Shown: positions 54,708 through 64,000, counted from the first letter of the stretch. The stretch: DNA of 64,000 nt from Bacteroidales bacterium (GCA_015060395.1 SUYP01000002.1:62001-126000); one strand, 5' to 3'. The notes: generated by a model not told the origin, from the letters alone. Numbers and translations are program-made.

Positions 54708-55622
54708 ATGTCAGAATATCACACTTCAGTACTGCTTGATGAAAGCGTTTCAGCTTTGATCGGCTCAGCATCAGGAATTTACGCAGACGCCACTTTCGGC
54801 GGAGGAGGACACACCTCGGAGATTCTCAGGAGACTTTCTCCCGAGGGAAGGGTCATTGCCTTCGACCGTGACAGCGACGCCATAGCCAACAGGCCGGACG
54901 ACAGCCGCCTGACCCTCATCAGAAGCGACTTCCGATGGATCCACAACCATATCCTTCATCAGGGCTATGCGGAAGGGATCGACGGAGTCCTCGCCGATCT
55001 CGGAGTATCGTCCCATCAGTTCGACACGGCCGAAAGAGGATTCTCATTCCGATATGAGGCTCCCCTGGATATGAGGATGAACCAGGAGGCATCGCTCAAT
55101 GCGGCCGACATAGTGAACACATACAGCCAGGAGGATCTCGAGAAGATCCTGAGGCTCTACGGAGAGGTTGACAACAGCCGCAGGATAGCCCAGATGATAT
55201 GCAAGGCGAGGGATCTGTCCGCGATAGCGACCACCACCGACCTGGACAAGGCCATAGAAGCGGCTCTGCCTAAGTTCGCCGAGCACAAGTTCCTTGCGAA
55301 GGTCTATCAGGCACTCAGAATCGAGGTCAATCAGGAGATGAAGTCGCTTGAGAAGTTCCTCAGCGGAGCCACGAAGTCGCTCAGACCGGGAGGAAAGCTG
55401 GTCGTGATCACCTACCACTCCCTCGAGGACAGGATGGTGAAGAACTTCATCAAGTCGGGCAATATCGAAGGAAAGGTGGAGAAGGACTTCTACGGCAATG
55501 CCACAGCTCCTCTCAAGGCTGTCAACAGGAAGCCTATCCTCCCTCAGGAAAGCGAGATTGCAGCCAACACAAGGGCAAGAAGTGCCAAACTCAGGATAGC
55601 GGAGAAGGAGGAGGGACGATGA
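54708..55622 (+). CDS. rsmH: 16S rRNA (cytosine(1402)-N4)-methyltransferase RsmH
   Basis: A 304-aa SAM-dependent enzyme that N4-methylates C1402 in the decoding centre of 16S rRNA. Family motifs include the SAM-binding DATFGGGGHTSEIL, FDRDSDAI, GVLADLGVSSHQFD, PLDMRMNQ and VITYHSLEDRMVKNFI. Length is normal. Its stop overlaps the next start (ATGA), giving coupled translation with the FtsL-like gene. Confidence 0.97.
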   Translation: MSEYHTSVLLDESVSALIGSASGIYADATFGGGGHTSEILRRLSPEGRVIAFDRDSDAIANRPDDSRLTLIRSDFRWIHNHILHQGYAEGIDGVLADLGVSSHQFDTAERGFSFRYEAPLDMRMNQEASLNAADIVNTYSQEDLEKILRLYGEVDNSRRIAQMICKARDLSAIATTTDLDKAIEAALPKFAEHKFLAKVYQALRIEVNQEMKSLEKFLSGATKSLRPGGKLVVITYHSLEDRMVKNFIKSGNIEGKVEKDFYGNATAPLKAVNRKPILPQESEIAANTRARSAKLRIAEKEEGR

Positions 55623-55948
55623 AGGAGAAGATGTCGGTAGTAAAGGTGCTCAAGTCCATCATAAGCGGAGACATTCTGCTCGTGATGGGCGTGCACAGGC
55701 TGTTTCCATACATCCTGTACGCATTCATCCTGGGCTGGGTGAGCATCTGGATGAGCTACAAGGCCGAACAGACTATGACTCTGGTGGAGGCCAACAAGAA
55801 GGAACTTGAGACACTCAAGATACATCACGCGCAGAAGACCTGCGAATATGTAGGGCTGGACAGGATCAGCACGATCGAGGAGATGCTGACCGAGAAAGGT
55901 TCGGAAGTGAGGGCGCCGGAAAAGCCGGCAGACATTATAAAGAAGTAA
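55619..55948 (+). CDS. ftsL: FtsL-like cell division protein
   Basis: A 109-aa single-pass membrane protein: a short cytoplasmic N-terminus, one helix (about residues 28-46), then a periplasmic coiled-coil-prone segment (AEQTMTLVEANKKELETLKI) and a charged tail. Position between rsmH and ftsI is the usual place of ftsL, a low-identity divisome protein that works with FtsB/FtsQ to activate FtsW/FtsI. Assignment rests mostly on position and topology. Confidence 0.8.
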   Translation: MKEKMSVVKVLKSIISGDILLVMGVHRLFPYILYAFILGWVSIWMSYKAEQTMTLVEANKKELETLKIHHAQKTCEYVGLDRISTIEEMLTEKGSEVRAPEKPADIIKK

Positions 55949-55957
55949 CGGCAGGAT

Positions 55958-58072
55958 ATGAAGAACAAGGAAGATAAGGAGATAAGGAGGGCCAGCAATG
56001 TGCTGAGCGCTTTCCACGTCGTGTTCCTGATCATCGCCATAGCCGCCGTGACCAAGATCGTCATCACTCAGTATTTCTGGGAGCCCGATCCTGAATATCT
56101 CCACTATTTCCAGCCGAGGAAGAAGAAGATGGACATAGATCCGGACAGAGGAGCCATCATCGACCACAACGGCAACCTGCTGGCGATGTCCACTCCGATG
56201 TATAATATATATATGGACTGCTATGTCCTGAAGGAGGCCCACGACGCCGACACCAGGAACGGCGCCAAGAACGAGGAAGAATGGGTAGAAAAGGCGAAGA
56301 AGCTGGCGGCTATGCTTCCACGGGTGCTGAAGGAGGAAGGCAAGGACGAGGCATATTATAGCACTCTGATATTCAACGGAAGAAGGAACAAGCGCAGATA
56401 TGTTCCGATAGCTAAGAACATCGATTATGACGTCCTGACAGAGCTCAAGAAGCTCCCGCTCTACAATGAGAAGCAGCACAAGGGCGGTCTCATAGTGGAG
56501 AAGGTGGAGACAAGGCAGTATCCTTACGACGAGCTTGCGAGGAGGGTCATCGGATATGTGAAGCACAACAACGACACTCTGTCCAGACATATCGGCATCG
56601 AGGGCAAATACGACTACATTCTTCACGGAAAGAAGGGTGCGGAGTGGAAGAAGATCACCGACAAGAAGAAGATGATCAAGGATGTGGACAGCAGCATCGT
56701 GGATGTGGAGCACGGATACGACATCAGGACGACCCTCGATATCAACATCCAGGACATAGCTGACAGAGCCCTGAGAAGGAATATGAGCAGCGAGGAGAAC
56801 CTTGTGGGCGGCTGCGTGGTGGTTATGGACGTAGAGACCGGCGCCGTGAGGGCTATGGTCAATCTCCAGAAGGACAAGAAGGGAGAGTACAGGGAGATAT
56901 TCAATATGGCCGCAGGAACTCCTGCAGAGCCGGGTTCGGTATTCAAGGCTGTGACTCTGACAACCCTTCTCGAAGACGGATATGTGGAGCTGGAAGACAA
57001 GCTTCCTACCAACCACGGACGTATGAGCGATATGCCTAAGATAAACCAGGACACTTATATCACCACATACGAGAGCAGGAACAAGACTGACGAGATCCCG
57101 GTGATCGACGGTTTCAAGATTTCGTCGAACTATGTGTTCCGCAGGCTTGTGAAGGATCACTACGGCGAGAATCCGGAAGAGTTCATCAACCGTCTGCACG
57201 CATATAACTTCGGAGAGGCATACGAATTCGACCTCACGGAAAGCGGAAGCTCGAAGCCGAGGATTCCGGATCCTGCAAGCAAGGGATGGACAATATATGA
57301 CCTCGTATCGGTGGCTATCGGATATTCGGCAAGGGTGACTCCGCTTCAGGTGGCGACATTCTACAACGCCATAGCCAATGACGGCAAGATGATGAAGCCA
57401 TACGTCGTGGAGAGCATCGAGCACAACGGAAAGGTGGAGAAGCAGTTCAAGCCGGAGATCCTCAACGGATCCATCTGTTCAAAGGCTACGGCTGACACCC
57501 TGACCAGGGCTCTGAAGATGGTGACGCTCGAAGGAACCGCCAGCAAGCTGAAGAACGCGAAATGCGTCGTGGCAGGAAAGACAGGAACATCGAGGATACA
57601 CCTTACAGCCGAGGAAAGACAGGGAAGCAAGGATCCATATTCCGACAAGGACGGCCGCAAGAAGCATCAGGCCACATTCGTGGGCTTCTTCCCGGCAGAC
57701 GAGCCTCAATATACGGCTATCGTGGTGGTCTATACCGACCTGATCAGTCACAACGTGTATGGAGGAAGCATCCCTGCCCTGACATTCAAGGAGATAGCGG
57801 ACGAGCTCTGGGCATATAGTCCCGGCTGGGGAAAGGAGCTGAAGAAGAGAGGCGAGGTGCCGCAGATGCTTGCAGACCACATCGCCACAAGCACATCTCC
57901 CGACAGTCCGGTGCCTGATCTGAAGGGACTGGGTCTGAAGGATGCGCTCTACGCGATTGAGAACAACGGCTACAGATGCAGCCACAGCGGCACAGGACAC
58001 GTCGCGAGCCAGCATCCGGCAGCCGGAACCAGATTGAAGAAAGGAGAAACGATTACCATAAAGTTGCGATGA
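55958..58072 (+). CDS. ftsI: Peptidoglycan transpeptidase FtsI (PBP3/PBP2-type) with C-terminal PASTA domain
   Basis: A 704-aa class B penicillin-binding protein that cross-links septal peptidoglycan. One N-terminal membrane helix (about residues 22-42), a dimerisation/pedestal region, then the transpeptidase domain with S327-V-F-K330, SSN at 389-391 and KTG at 541-543. The last 55 residues (PVPDLKGLGLKDALYAIENNG) are a PASTA domain, common in Bacteroidota FtsI but absent from E. coli. It starts 9 nt after ftsL and overlaps murE by 4 nt. Confidence 0.96.
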   Translation: MKNKEDKEIRRASNVLSAFHVVFLIIAIAAVTKIVITQYFWEPDPEYLHYFQPRKKKMDIDPDRGAIIDHNGNLLAMSTPMYNIYMDCYVLKEAHDADTRNGAKNEEEWVEKAKKLAAMLPRVLKEEGKDEAYYSTLIFNGRRNKRRYVPIAKNIDYDVLTELKKLPLYNEKQHKGGLIVEKVETRQYPYDELARRVIGYVKHNNDTLSRHIGIEGKYDYILHGKKGAEWKKITDKKKMIKDVDSSIVDVEHGYDIRTTLDINIQDIADRALRRNMSSEENLVGGCVVVMDVETGAVRAMVNLQKDKKGEYREIFNMAAGTPAEPGSVFKAVTLTTLLEDGYVELEDKLPTNHGRMSDMPKINQDTYITTYESRNKTDEIPVIDGFKISSNYVFRRLVKDHYGENPEEFINRLHAYNFGEAYEFDLTESGSSKPRIPDPASKGWTIYDLVSVAIGYSARVTPLQVATFYNAIANDGKMMKPYVVESIEHNGKVEKQFKPEILNGSICSKATADTLTRALKMVTLEGTASKLKNAKCVVAGKTGTSRIHLTAEERQGSKDPYSDKDGRKKHQATFVGFFPADEPQYTAIVVVYTDLISHNVYGGSIPALTFKEIADELWAYSPGWGKELKKRGEVPQMLADHIATSTSPDSPVPDLKGLGLKDALYAIENNGYRCSHSGTGHVASQHPAAGTRLKKGETITIKLR

Positions 58073-59541
58073 AGCTTGACAGTATAATAAAGGACAGCGG
58101 CAGCGTCATCACCTCCGGAAACGGAAGCATTGAGATCAGCGCCATCTGCTGCGATTCGAGGAAGGCAGTCCCCGGATCGCTTTTCGTGGCTGTAAAGGGA
58201 TTTGCAAGCGACGGACACGACTTCATCGCCGGAGCCATCGACAAAGGTGCGGCCGCTATCGTCTATGGAGACCAGGAAGCAGCTGAAAGACAGGTGATTG
58301 CTTCAGGCAAGGACGGAATCGTGATGATCAAGGCGGAATCGGCAAGATACGCGCTTGCGATTATGGCCGCCAACTTCTATGACAATCCTTCACGCAAGCT
58401 TACCCTCGTGGGCATCACCGGCACAAACGGCAAGACCACGACCGTAACCCTCCTTCACAGGATGTTCACGGCAATGGGATACAGCTGCGGACTGCTTTCG
58501 ACCATAGCAAACTATGTGGGAACAAAGGGAACGGAAGCGATCAACACGACTTCCGACCCTCTGACCATCAACTCGCTTCTCGACGAGATGGTGCAGGCAG
58601 GCTGCGGATACTGCTTTATGGAAGTCAGTTCGATAGGCGTGGAGCAGGAAAGGATAGCTGGTCTGGAGTTCAAGGTGGGAATATTCTCCAACCTCACCCA
58701 CGACCACCTCGACTATCACAAGACTTTCGCCGAGTATCTCAGGTGCAAGAAGCTGTTCTTCGACAACCTCAGTCCAGAGGCATACGCCATCACCAACATT
58801 GACGACCGCAACGGAATGGTGATGATGCAGAACACAAAGGCACAGGTGGTCACATATTCCTGCAGGAAGATAGCCGATCACACCTGCCGCATCATCGAGC
58901 AGAGCTTTGAGGGAATGCTTCTGAGGATCGACGACAGAGAGAGCTGGAGCTGCCTCATCGGTATGCACAACGCCTACAACCTGCTTGCGATATACACTAC
59001 AGCCGTCACTCTCGGAGCGGATCCGCAGGAAGCCCTGATCGCTCTGAGCAGCCTCAGACCTGCACCGGGACGTCTGGAGAACATAAGAGGTCCGAGGGAT
59101 ATTTCCGTGATCATCGATTACGCACACACCCCTGACGCTCTCGAAAACGTGCTCAGGACGCTACGTGAGATTGCTCCCGACCACGAGCTTATATGTCTTT
59201 TCGGATGTGGAGGCGACAGGGACAAGACCAAGAGGCCGGAGATGGCGGCAATAGCCCAGAAGCTTGCAGACAGGATAATCGTGACATCAGACAACAGCCG
59301 CACAGAAAGGACAGCCGACATAATGGCCGACATCAAGGCCGGTATGGACACCGCGGGAAGAGCAAAGTCGCTGTTCATCGAAGACCGGGAAGAGGCAATA
59401 AGGACCGCTATTATGATTGCCGGACAGGGAGCGACGATACTGCTTGCCGGAAAAGGCCACGAGACCTACCAGATCATCGGAACAGAAAAGAGACATTTTG
59501 ACGAGAGAGAGATCGTCACAGGAATTTTTGAAACACTTTAG
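58069..59541 (+). CDS. murE: UDP-MurNAc-tripeptide synthetase MurE
   Basis: A 490-aa Mur ligase that adds the third residue (probably meso-DAP) to UDP-MurNAc-L-Ala-D-Glu. Motifs: VGITGTNGKTTTV (P-loop), TSDPLTINSLLDEM, MEVSSIGVEQERI, THDHLDYHKTF and DYAHTPDALENVL. The mDAP-selecting loop, DNPR in E. coli, reads DNSR here (D408-R411): the Arg is kept, the Pro is replaced. The start at 58069 overlaps the ftsI stop (ATGA) and begins MKLDSIIKD; a longer in-frame reading from 57976 lies within ftsI and is rejected. Confidence 0.96.
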   Translation: MKLDSIIKDSGSVITSGNGSIEISAICCDSRKAVPGSLFVAVKGFASDGHDFIAGAIDKGAAAIVYGDQEAAERQVIASGKDGIVMIKAESARYALAIMAANFYDNPSRKLTLVGITGTNGKTTTVTLLHRMFTAMGYSCGLLSTIANYVGTKGTEAINTTSDPLTINSLLDEMVQAGCGYCFMEVSSIGVEQERIAGLEFKVGIFSNLTHDHLDYHKTFAEYLRCKKLFFDNLSPEAYAITNIDDRNGMVMMQNTKAQVVTYSCRKIADHTCRIIEQSFEGMLLRIDDRESWSCLIGMHNAYNLLAIYTTAVTLGADPQEALIALSSLRPAPGRLENIRGPRDISVIIDYAHTPDALENVLRTLREIAPDHELICLFGCGGDRDKTKRPEMAAIAQKLADRIIVTSDNSRTERTADIMADIKAGMDTAGRAKSLFIEDREEAIRTAIMIAGQGATILLAGKGHETYQIIGTEKRHFDEREIVTGIFETL

Positions 59542-59544
59542 AAA

Positions 59545-60846
59545 ATGATATACCACCTTATAGAATACCTCAAGGAGATCGGGATAGACATTCCGGGACA
59601 GGGTCTCTTCGGCTATCTGTCCTTCAGAGCCATCATATCTTTCACCACTGCCCTGCTGATATCCATATTCGCCGGAAGGCGCATCATCAGATGGATCCAG
59701 AGGAAGCAGATCGGTGAAGAGATCAGAGACCTCGGGCTCGAAGGCCAGATGCAAAAGAAAGGCACCCCTACAATGGGAGGCATAATCATATTCCTCTCCA
59801 TCATCGTGCCTGTACTCCTGTTCGCCGACCTCACGAACATCTATACCATCCTCCTGATTGTCAGCACAATATGGTTCTTCATCATCGGATTCGCCGACGA
59901 TTACATCAAGGTATTCAAGAAGAACAAGGAGGGTATGAGCGAGAAGGGCAAGCTGATCGCGCAGGGTGTTCTCGGACTGGTCATAGCACTGGCTGTATGC
60001 TTCAGCGATGACATAGTGGTGAGAGAGAAGGTGAACCTTCAGGACAACATAGCCATCGAGGCTACCAGCGACAGCACTTCGATCACAGCTGCAGCCGGCA
60101 TCGCCGGAGTTGTCGAGAACCACGACGTGATCAAGAGCACCAAGACGACAATTCCGTTCATAAAGAGCCACGAGTTCGACTACAAATGGCTGTCACCTTT
60201 CAAGGGCAAGTTCGGATGGTACTGCAAATGGGCCATCTATATGCTGATGATCATCATCGTCATCACAGCCTGCTCGAACGGTGTGAACCTCACAGACGGT
60301 ATGGACGGCCTCGCGACCGGAACATCCGCTATCGTGGGAGTGGTGCTTGGAATATTCGCCTGGCTCTCCGGAAATATCCTGAATGCGGAATACCTCAACA
60401 TTATGTATATACCTGGAAGCGGTGAGATTGCGGTGTTTATGTCCGCATTCGTGGGAGCGCTGATAGGATTCCTGTGGTACAATTCATTCCCAGCACAGGT
60501 GTTTATGGGAGACACCGGAAGCCTTATGCTCGGAGGTATCATCGGAGTATGTGCCGTATTGATCAGAAAGGAGCTTCTTCTGCCGATCCTCTGCGGAATC
60601 TTCTTCGTGGAGAGCCTGTCGGTGATTATGCAGAGATTCTATTTCAAATATACAAAGAAGAAATATGGTGAAGGCAGGAGGATATTCAGGATGGCTCCTC
60701 TGCATCACCACTACCAGAAGGAAGGCGTACAGGCACTGATACAGTGGCCTAAGAAGGCACTTCCCGAGGCAAAGATCGTGACAAGGTTCTGGATCTGCGG
60801 AATGATCCTCGCCGTCATAACAATCGCATTGTTGAAGATAAGATAA
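59545..60846 (+). CDS. mraY: Phospho-N-acetylmuramoyl-pentapeptide-transferase MraY
   Basis: A 433-aa integral membrane enzyme that transfers phospho-MurNAc-pentapeptide to undecaprenyl phosphate (lipid I). Family motifs are [46 protein letters not shown] and HHHYQKEG. It is about 70 aa longer than E. coli MraY (360 aa): an extra segment (about residues 160-215, from REKVNLQDN to FIKSHEF) separates two membrane helices, as in other Bacteroidota. It lies 3 nt after murE; murF is not between them. Confidence 0.97.
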   Translation: MIYHLIEYLKEIGIDIPGQGLFGYLSFRAIISFTTALLISIFAGRRIIRWIQRKQIGEEIRDLGLEGQMQKKGTPTMGGIIIFLSIIVPVLLFADLTNIYTILLIVSTIWFFIIGFADDYIKVFKKNKEGMSEKGKLIAQGVLGLVIALAVCFSDDIVVREKVNLQDNIAIEATSDSTSITAAAGIAGVVENHDVIKSTKTTIPFIKSHEFDYKWLSPFKGKFGWYCKWAIYMLMIIIVITACSNGVNLTDGMDGLATGTSAIVGVVLGIFAWLSGNILNAEYLNIMYIPGSGEIAVFMSAFVGALIGFLWYNSFPAQVFMGDTGSLMLGGIIGVCAVLIRKELLLPILCGIFFVESLSVIMQRFYFKYTKKKYGEGRRIFRMAPLHHHYQKEGVQALIQWPKKALPEAKIVTRFWICGMILAVITIALLKIR

Positions 60847-60861
60847 AGCACACATATATTT

Positions 60862-62196
60862 ATGTCCAGATTAGTAGTACTTGGTGGAGGCGAGAGCGGA
60901 GTAGGTTCCGCAGTGCTCGCGAAGGTTAAAGGTTATGATGTATTCCTCTCCGATATGGGTCAGATAGCGGAGAAATACACAGCTGTGCTCGACGAGTGGG
61001 AGATCCCGTACGAGCAGGGAAAGCATTCGGAAGACCTCATCCTCAATGCGGACGAGGTGGTGAAGAGCCCGGGAATACCTCCGAAGGCTCCGATGGTGCA
61101 GAAGATATCCGACAGCGGCATCAACATCATCTCGGAGATCGAATTCGCAGGGCGATATGACAATGCGAAGAAGGTGTGCATCACCGGAAGCAACGGAAAG
61201 ACCACTACCACATCGCTGATCTATCACCTTCTGGTGCAGGCCGGTCTGAATGTAGGACTCGGAGGCAACATCGGAAAGAGCTACGCCTATCAGGTGGCGA
61301 CAGAAAAGCACGACATCTATGTACTGGAGCTCAGCAGCTTCCAGCTGGACAACGTATATGACTTCAAGGCCGACATAGCCATAATCACCAACATCACGCC
61401 GGACCATCTGGACAGGTACGACTACAAGATGGAGAACTATGTCAAGTCGAAGTTCCGCATCACACGCAATATGTCGAATGACGACTGCTTTATCTTCTGC
61501 TCTGACGACGAGATCACCATCAGGCACCTCGACCAGATCGTTATGAAGGCACAGAAGCTTCCGTTCTCTCAGAAGGAGGAAGTGGAGCAGGGTGCATTCG
61601 TGAAGGACGACAGGATGATCGTCCGCTACAAGGAAGACGAGTGCGATATGTACCTTCAGGAGCTGGCTCTCGGAGGAAAGCACAATGTATATAACTCTAT
61701 GGCGGCGGCAATCGCAGCCAAGGCTATGGACATCGACAACGAAGTCATCAGAAACGGACTTGCGACATTCCAGGCAGTCGAGCATCGCCTCGAGAAAGTG
61801 CTGAGCATCAGGGATGTGCTCTACATCAACGACTCCAAGGCTACAAACGTGGATGCAGCGTGGTATGCTCTCGAATGCCAGACAAGGCCTGTGGTGTGGA
61901 TCGTAGGCGGTACCGACAAAGGAAACGACTACAGCAGCCTCCTGCCGCTTGCCAAGGAGAAATGCAAGGCTATGATATGTATGGGTCTGGACAATGCGAA
62001 GTTCCACGAATCGTTCGAGGGCGTTGTACCTGAGATCCACGACGTGACTTCGGCGAAGGATGCAGTTCAGCTCGCAAGCAGACTCGCAGCGTCAGGTGAC
62101 GTTGTCCTGCTCTCGCCTTGCTGCGCAAGTTTCGACCTTTTCAAGAATTACGAAGACAGAGGCCGCCAGTTCAAGGAAGCCGTAAGAAACCTCTAG
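60862..62196 (+). CDS. murD: UDP-N-acetylmuramoyl-L-alanine--D-glutamate ligase MurD
   Basis: A 444-aa Mur ligase that adds D-Glu to UDP-MurNAc-L-Ala. Motifs: VVLGGGESGVGSAVLA (Rossmann-like N-domain), SPGIPPKAP, ITGSNGKTTTT (P-loop), ELSSFQLD, NITPDHLDRY, VEHRLEKV, NDSKATN and LLSPCCASFDLFKNYEDRG. Length is normal. It follows mraY by 15 nt and precedes ftsW by 3 nt. Confidence 0.97.
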   Translation: MSRLVVLGGGESGVGSAVLAKVKGYDVFLSDMGQIAEKYTAVLDEWEIPYEQGKHSEDLILNADEVVKSPGIPPKAPMVQKISDSGINIISEIEFAGRYDNAKKVCITGSNGKTTTTSLIYHLLVQAGLNVGLGGNIGKSYAYQVATEKHDIYVLELSSFQLDNVYDFKADIAIITNITPDHLDRYDYKMENYVKSKFRITRNMSNDDCFIFCSDDEITIRHLDQIVMKAQKLPFSQKEEVEQGAFVKDDRMIVRYKEDECDMYLQELALGGKHNVYNSMAAAIAAKAMDIDNEVIRNGLATFQAVEHRLEKVLSIRDVLYINDSKATNVDAAWYALECQTRPVVWIVGGTDKGNDYSSLLPLAKEKCKAMICMGLDNAKFHESFEGVVPEIHDVTSAKDAVQLASRLAASGDVVLLSPCCASFDLFKNYEDRGRQFKEAVRNL

Positions 62197-62199
62197 GTA

Positions 62200-63606
62200 A
62201 TGGAAGACAAGGACTACAGAGAGCCGGAGACCGAAAAGAAAGGCCTCTGGCGCATAATAGACAGTATCGAAGGAGACAAGGTGATATGGATCATCGTTCT
62301 CCTTCTGATTCTTATATCGGTACTGGCGATCTTCTCATCGACCCCGCTTCTCTCCCAGGAGAGCAGGATCGAGATTATGAAGAGCCACGGCAAGGTCGCC
62401 ATAGCAGGCCTGGCCCTGATTTTCGTTCTGTACAAGTTCGTGACCAAGATAGGCATATACAGATTCTTCTCACAGTTCGGTTTCTTTGTATCACTGGTTC
62501 TGCTCATCCTGCTTGACGGGCACTGCAAGCTGGGCTTCATAAATGCTCAGTATCTGAACGGAGCCTGGAGAACCCTGTCTCTGATGGGAGTGCAGATACA
62601 CGTGTTCGAAGTCGTGAAAGTGGCGATGGTTATGTACCTGGCCTGGGCGCTGCACGCCCTCAAACAGGACAGGGAAGCTCTGGAAAGGGGCGAGAAAAGC
62701 CCTACCTTCTGGTTAGCCAACAGTCTTGCCGAGAAGAAGGGATTTGAATTTATGGCGAAGCCGTTCGCAAAAAGATCCCTGTATATCTATCTGCCGTCAC
62801 TTCTTGTGTGCGGACTCGTTATGCCAGGAAGTAACTCCAGCGCCATATTCATAGCACTCATCCTCATCGGAACTATGCTGATAGGAGGCATCCCTTTCAA
62901 GGAGCTTCTCGCAGCAGGAGCGGCGATGATGGTGATGGCAGGCATCCTTTTCGGGATATACAAAGCGTCTGACGGCCAGCAGATGAGACGTATGGCCACA
63001 TTAGAAAGCCGTATGAAGGCAAACTATGACACGGAAATCCTCGAAAAGTACAGGAAGGAAAGCCCGGAATTCTACCACGCCCTGGACTCGATCAGACAGC
63101 CATACGGCGCAAGAGTGGCCGTCCACGAAGGCAAGCTCATCGGAAAGGGCATCGGCAACAGCACGCAGAAATATTCTGTCACACACATTTATTCCGACTA
63201 TATGTTCAGCTTCATCATCGAGGAGTACGGACTGCTGGGAGGAATATTCATCATCATCCTGTATCTGAGCCTGCTGGCCAGAAGTTCGATGACTATAAGG
63301 CTGTGCAGCAACGAATTCGCGAAGATAGCCATAGGAGGGCTCGCCTTCCTGATCACCGGACAGGCCTTCCTCCACATTATGGTGAATTCCGGTATAATCC
63401 CGATGACGGGACAGACCCTGCCTCTGCTAAGTGACGGTGCGAGTGCATTCCTGACTTCCTGCCTTGCATTCGGTATCATATTGTCAGTGAGCCGAATGGC
63501 AAAGAAAAAGACCAGGAGCGTCGAGGAGGCTCAGTTCAAGAGCAGCGATGACATCCAGGCAAGACTCAGCATACTTGAACAGATTGACGACGAACAACAG
63601 CTGTAA
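62200..63606 (+). CDS. ftsW: SEDS family peptidoglycan glycosyltransferase FtsW
   Basis: A 468-aa polytopic membrane protein with about ten helices. SEDS-family features include GAWRTLSLMGVQIHVFEVVKVAMVMYLAW (the PSE-like segment) and IEEYGLLGGIFIIILYL, NSGIIPMTGQTLPLLSDGASAFLTS at the C-terminus. FtsW polymerises glycan strands at the septum together with FtsI from the same cluster. A periplasmic loop of about 80 residues (LESRMKANYD to KYSVTHIYSD) is longer than in E. coli. Confidence 0.95.
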   Translation: MEDKDYREPETEKKGLWRIIDSIEGDKVIWIIVLLLILISVLAIFSSTPLLSQESRIEIMKSHGKVAIAGLALIFVLYKFVTKIGIYRFFSQFGFFVSLVLLILLDGHCKLGFINAQYLNGAWRTLSLMGVQIHVFEVVKVAMVMYLAWALHALKQDREALERGEKSPTFWLANSLAEKKGFEFMAKPFAKRSLYIYLPSLLVCGLVMPGSNSSAIFIALILIGTMLIGGIPFKELLAAGAAMMVMAGILFGIYKASDGQQMRRMATLESRMKANYDTEILEKYRKESPEFYHALDSIRQPYGARVAVHEGKLIGKGIGNSTQKYSVTHIYSDYMFSFIIEEYGLLGGIFIIILYLSLLARSSMTIRLCSNEFAKIAIGGLAFLITGQAFLHIMVNSGIIPMTGQTLPLLSDGASAFLTSCLAFGIILSVSRMAKKKTRSVEEAQFKSSDDIQARLSILEQIDDEQQL

Positions 63607-63610
63607 AGAA

Positions 63611-64000
63611 ATGGGAAAATATAGAAAGATAAAGGCGATAATAAGCGGAGGCGGCACAGGAGGTCACATCTTCCCTGCCCTTTCGATTGCGGACAAGCTC
63701 AAGGAACTTAACCCCGAGACAGAAATCCTGTTCGTGGGAGCAGAAGGCAGAATGGAGATGGACAGGGTACCGGCAGCAGGCTACGAGATCATAGGCCTGC
63801 CAGTGGCCGGTCTTCAGAGGAAGCTCACGCTGTCGAATCTTGCCCTTCCGTTCAAGGTGATCAGAAGTGTCAATATGGCAAAGAAGGTCATCAGGGAATT
63901 CCGTCCTGACATCGCCATCGGAGTCGGAGGATATGCCAGTGCTCCCCTTCTATGGGCGGCGGAGCGTATGGGAGTGCCCGTACTCATCCAGGAACAGAAC
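63611..64000 (+). CDS. murG: UDP-GlcNAc--lipid I GlcNAc transferase MurG (3' end outside window)
   Basis: The visible 130 residues are the N-terminal half of MurG, which adds GlcNAc to lipid I to give lipid II. The lipid/diphosphate-binding GGGTGGHIFPALSIAD and the second G-loop VGGYASAPLLWAA are seen. The frame is open at the right edge. It starts 4 nt after ftsW. The GT-B acceptor domain seen here has the normal spacing between G-loops. Confidence 0.95.
   Translation, partial: MGKYRKIKAIISGGGTGGHIFPALSIADKLKELNPETEILFVGAEGRMEMDRVPAAGYEIIGLPVAGLQRKLTLSNLALPFKVIRSVNMAKKVIREFRPDIAIGVGGYASAPLLWAAERMGVPVLIQEQN

Noticed and set aside
55544..57424. 626-codon open frame on the minus strand
   Set aside because: It is antisense to ftsI and rsmH, has no recognisable domain, is rich in His, Val and Leu as expected from the reverse of a Lys/Glu/Asp-rich gene, and has no promoter element.
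60871..62040. 389-codon open frame on the minus strand
   Set aside because: Antisense to murD, which has all Mur ligase motifs; the composition is that of a shadow frame.

Overview
This is a chromosomal window from a member of the phylum Bacteroidota, most likely order Bacteroidales. The evidence is a SusC/SusD pair, a type IX secretion (T9SS) sorting domain next to a PorV-like protein, M64- and DUF4837-type lipoproteins, a MraY longer than usual, and promoters of the Bacteroidota form TAnnTTTG (sometimes with an upstream TTTG 19-20 nt away). No genus can be named from the sequence alone. Most of the window is ordinary core genome; the only mobile-type gene is a REP-associated tyrosine transposase (RAYT) relative at about 18.5-19.8 kb.

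Layout. 0-1.4 kb (+): tail of a TonB-energising operon (a small membrane protein and two ExbD proteins), closed by a terminator. 1.5-5.6 kb (+): lipoprotein alkaline phosphatase, asnS, udk and a TonB-family protein. 5.6-14.3 kb (-): a run of closely packed genes from ridA through an unknown 746-aa anchored protein, an acyl-CoA synthetase, a dCMP deaminase, an S41 protease and an LRR/M64-type metallopeptidase lipoprotein. 14.3-17.1 kb (-): yceD-rpmF-tRNA-Arg and typA. 17.1-18.5 kb (+): a GMP synthase whose glutaminase domain is cut down and lacks its catalytic Cys. 18.5-19.8 kb: the RAYT-like gene flanked by three copies of a 40-bp palindromic unit. 19.8-23.3 kb (-): ruvX-def-phosphohexomutase-M23/LysM. 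23.3-28.1 kb (+): M23 peptidase, dxr, rseP, DUF4837 lipoprotein, tRNA-Glu and rpsT. 28.3-37.8 kb (-): a SusC/SusD/SusE-like locus, then a subtilisin-like lipoprotein with a T9SS tail and a PorV-like barrel. 38.1-40.1 kb (-): groES-groEL, with a palindromic repeat between the two genes. 40.3-49.3 kb (+): alpha-2-macroglobulin, PBP1C and a DUF819 permease. 49.3-52.5 kb: trmH-type methyltransferase and glyA (divergent), then an M23 lipoprotein. 52.6-54.1 kb (+): a Tat-exported Gfo/Idh/MocA oxidoreductase. 54.2-64 kb (+): the division and cell-wall cluster mraZ-rsmH-ftsL-ftsI-murE-mraY-murD-ftsW-murG, running off the right edge.

How the parts fit. Much of the window concerns the envelope: ExbD/TonB energise uptake through SusC; the SusCD locus sits beside a secreted protease, which suggests peptide or protein use; A2M and PBP1C form a periplasmic defence and repair pair; the dcw cluster builds septal peptidoglycan; three M23 proteins may remodel it. 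Eleven genes have a TAnnTTTG element ending 21-27 nt before the start codon, which gives a coherent promoter map and decides several start codons.

The strongest candidate for something undescribed is the RAYT-like gene with three 40-bp units (12-nt arms, 16-nt loops in all three, with compensatory arm changes). Next are the glutaminase-degenerate GuaA, the ten-bp operator-like repeat before mraZ, and the palindrome between groES and groEL.
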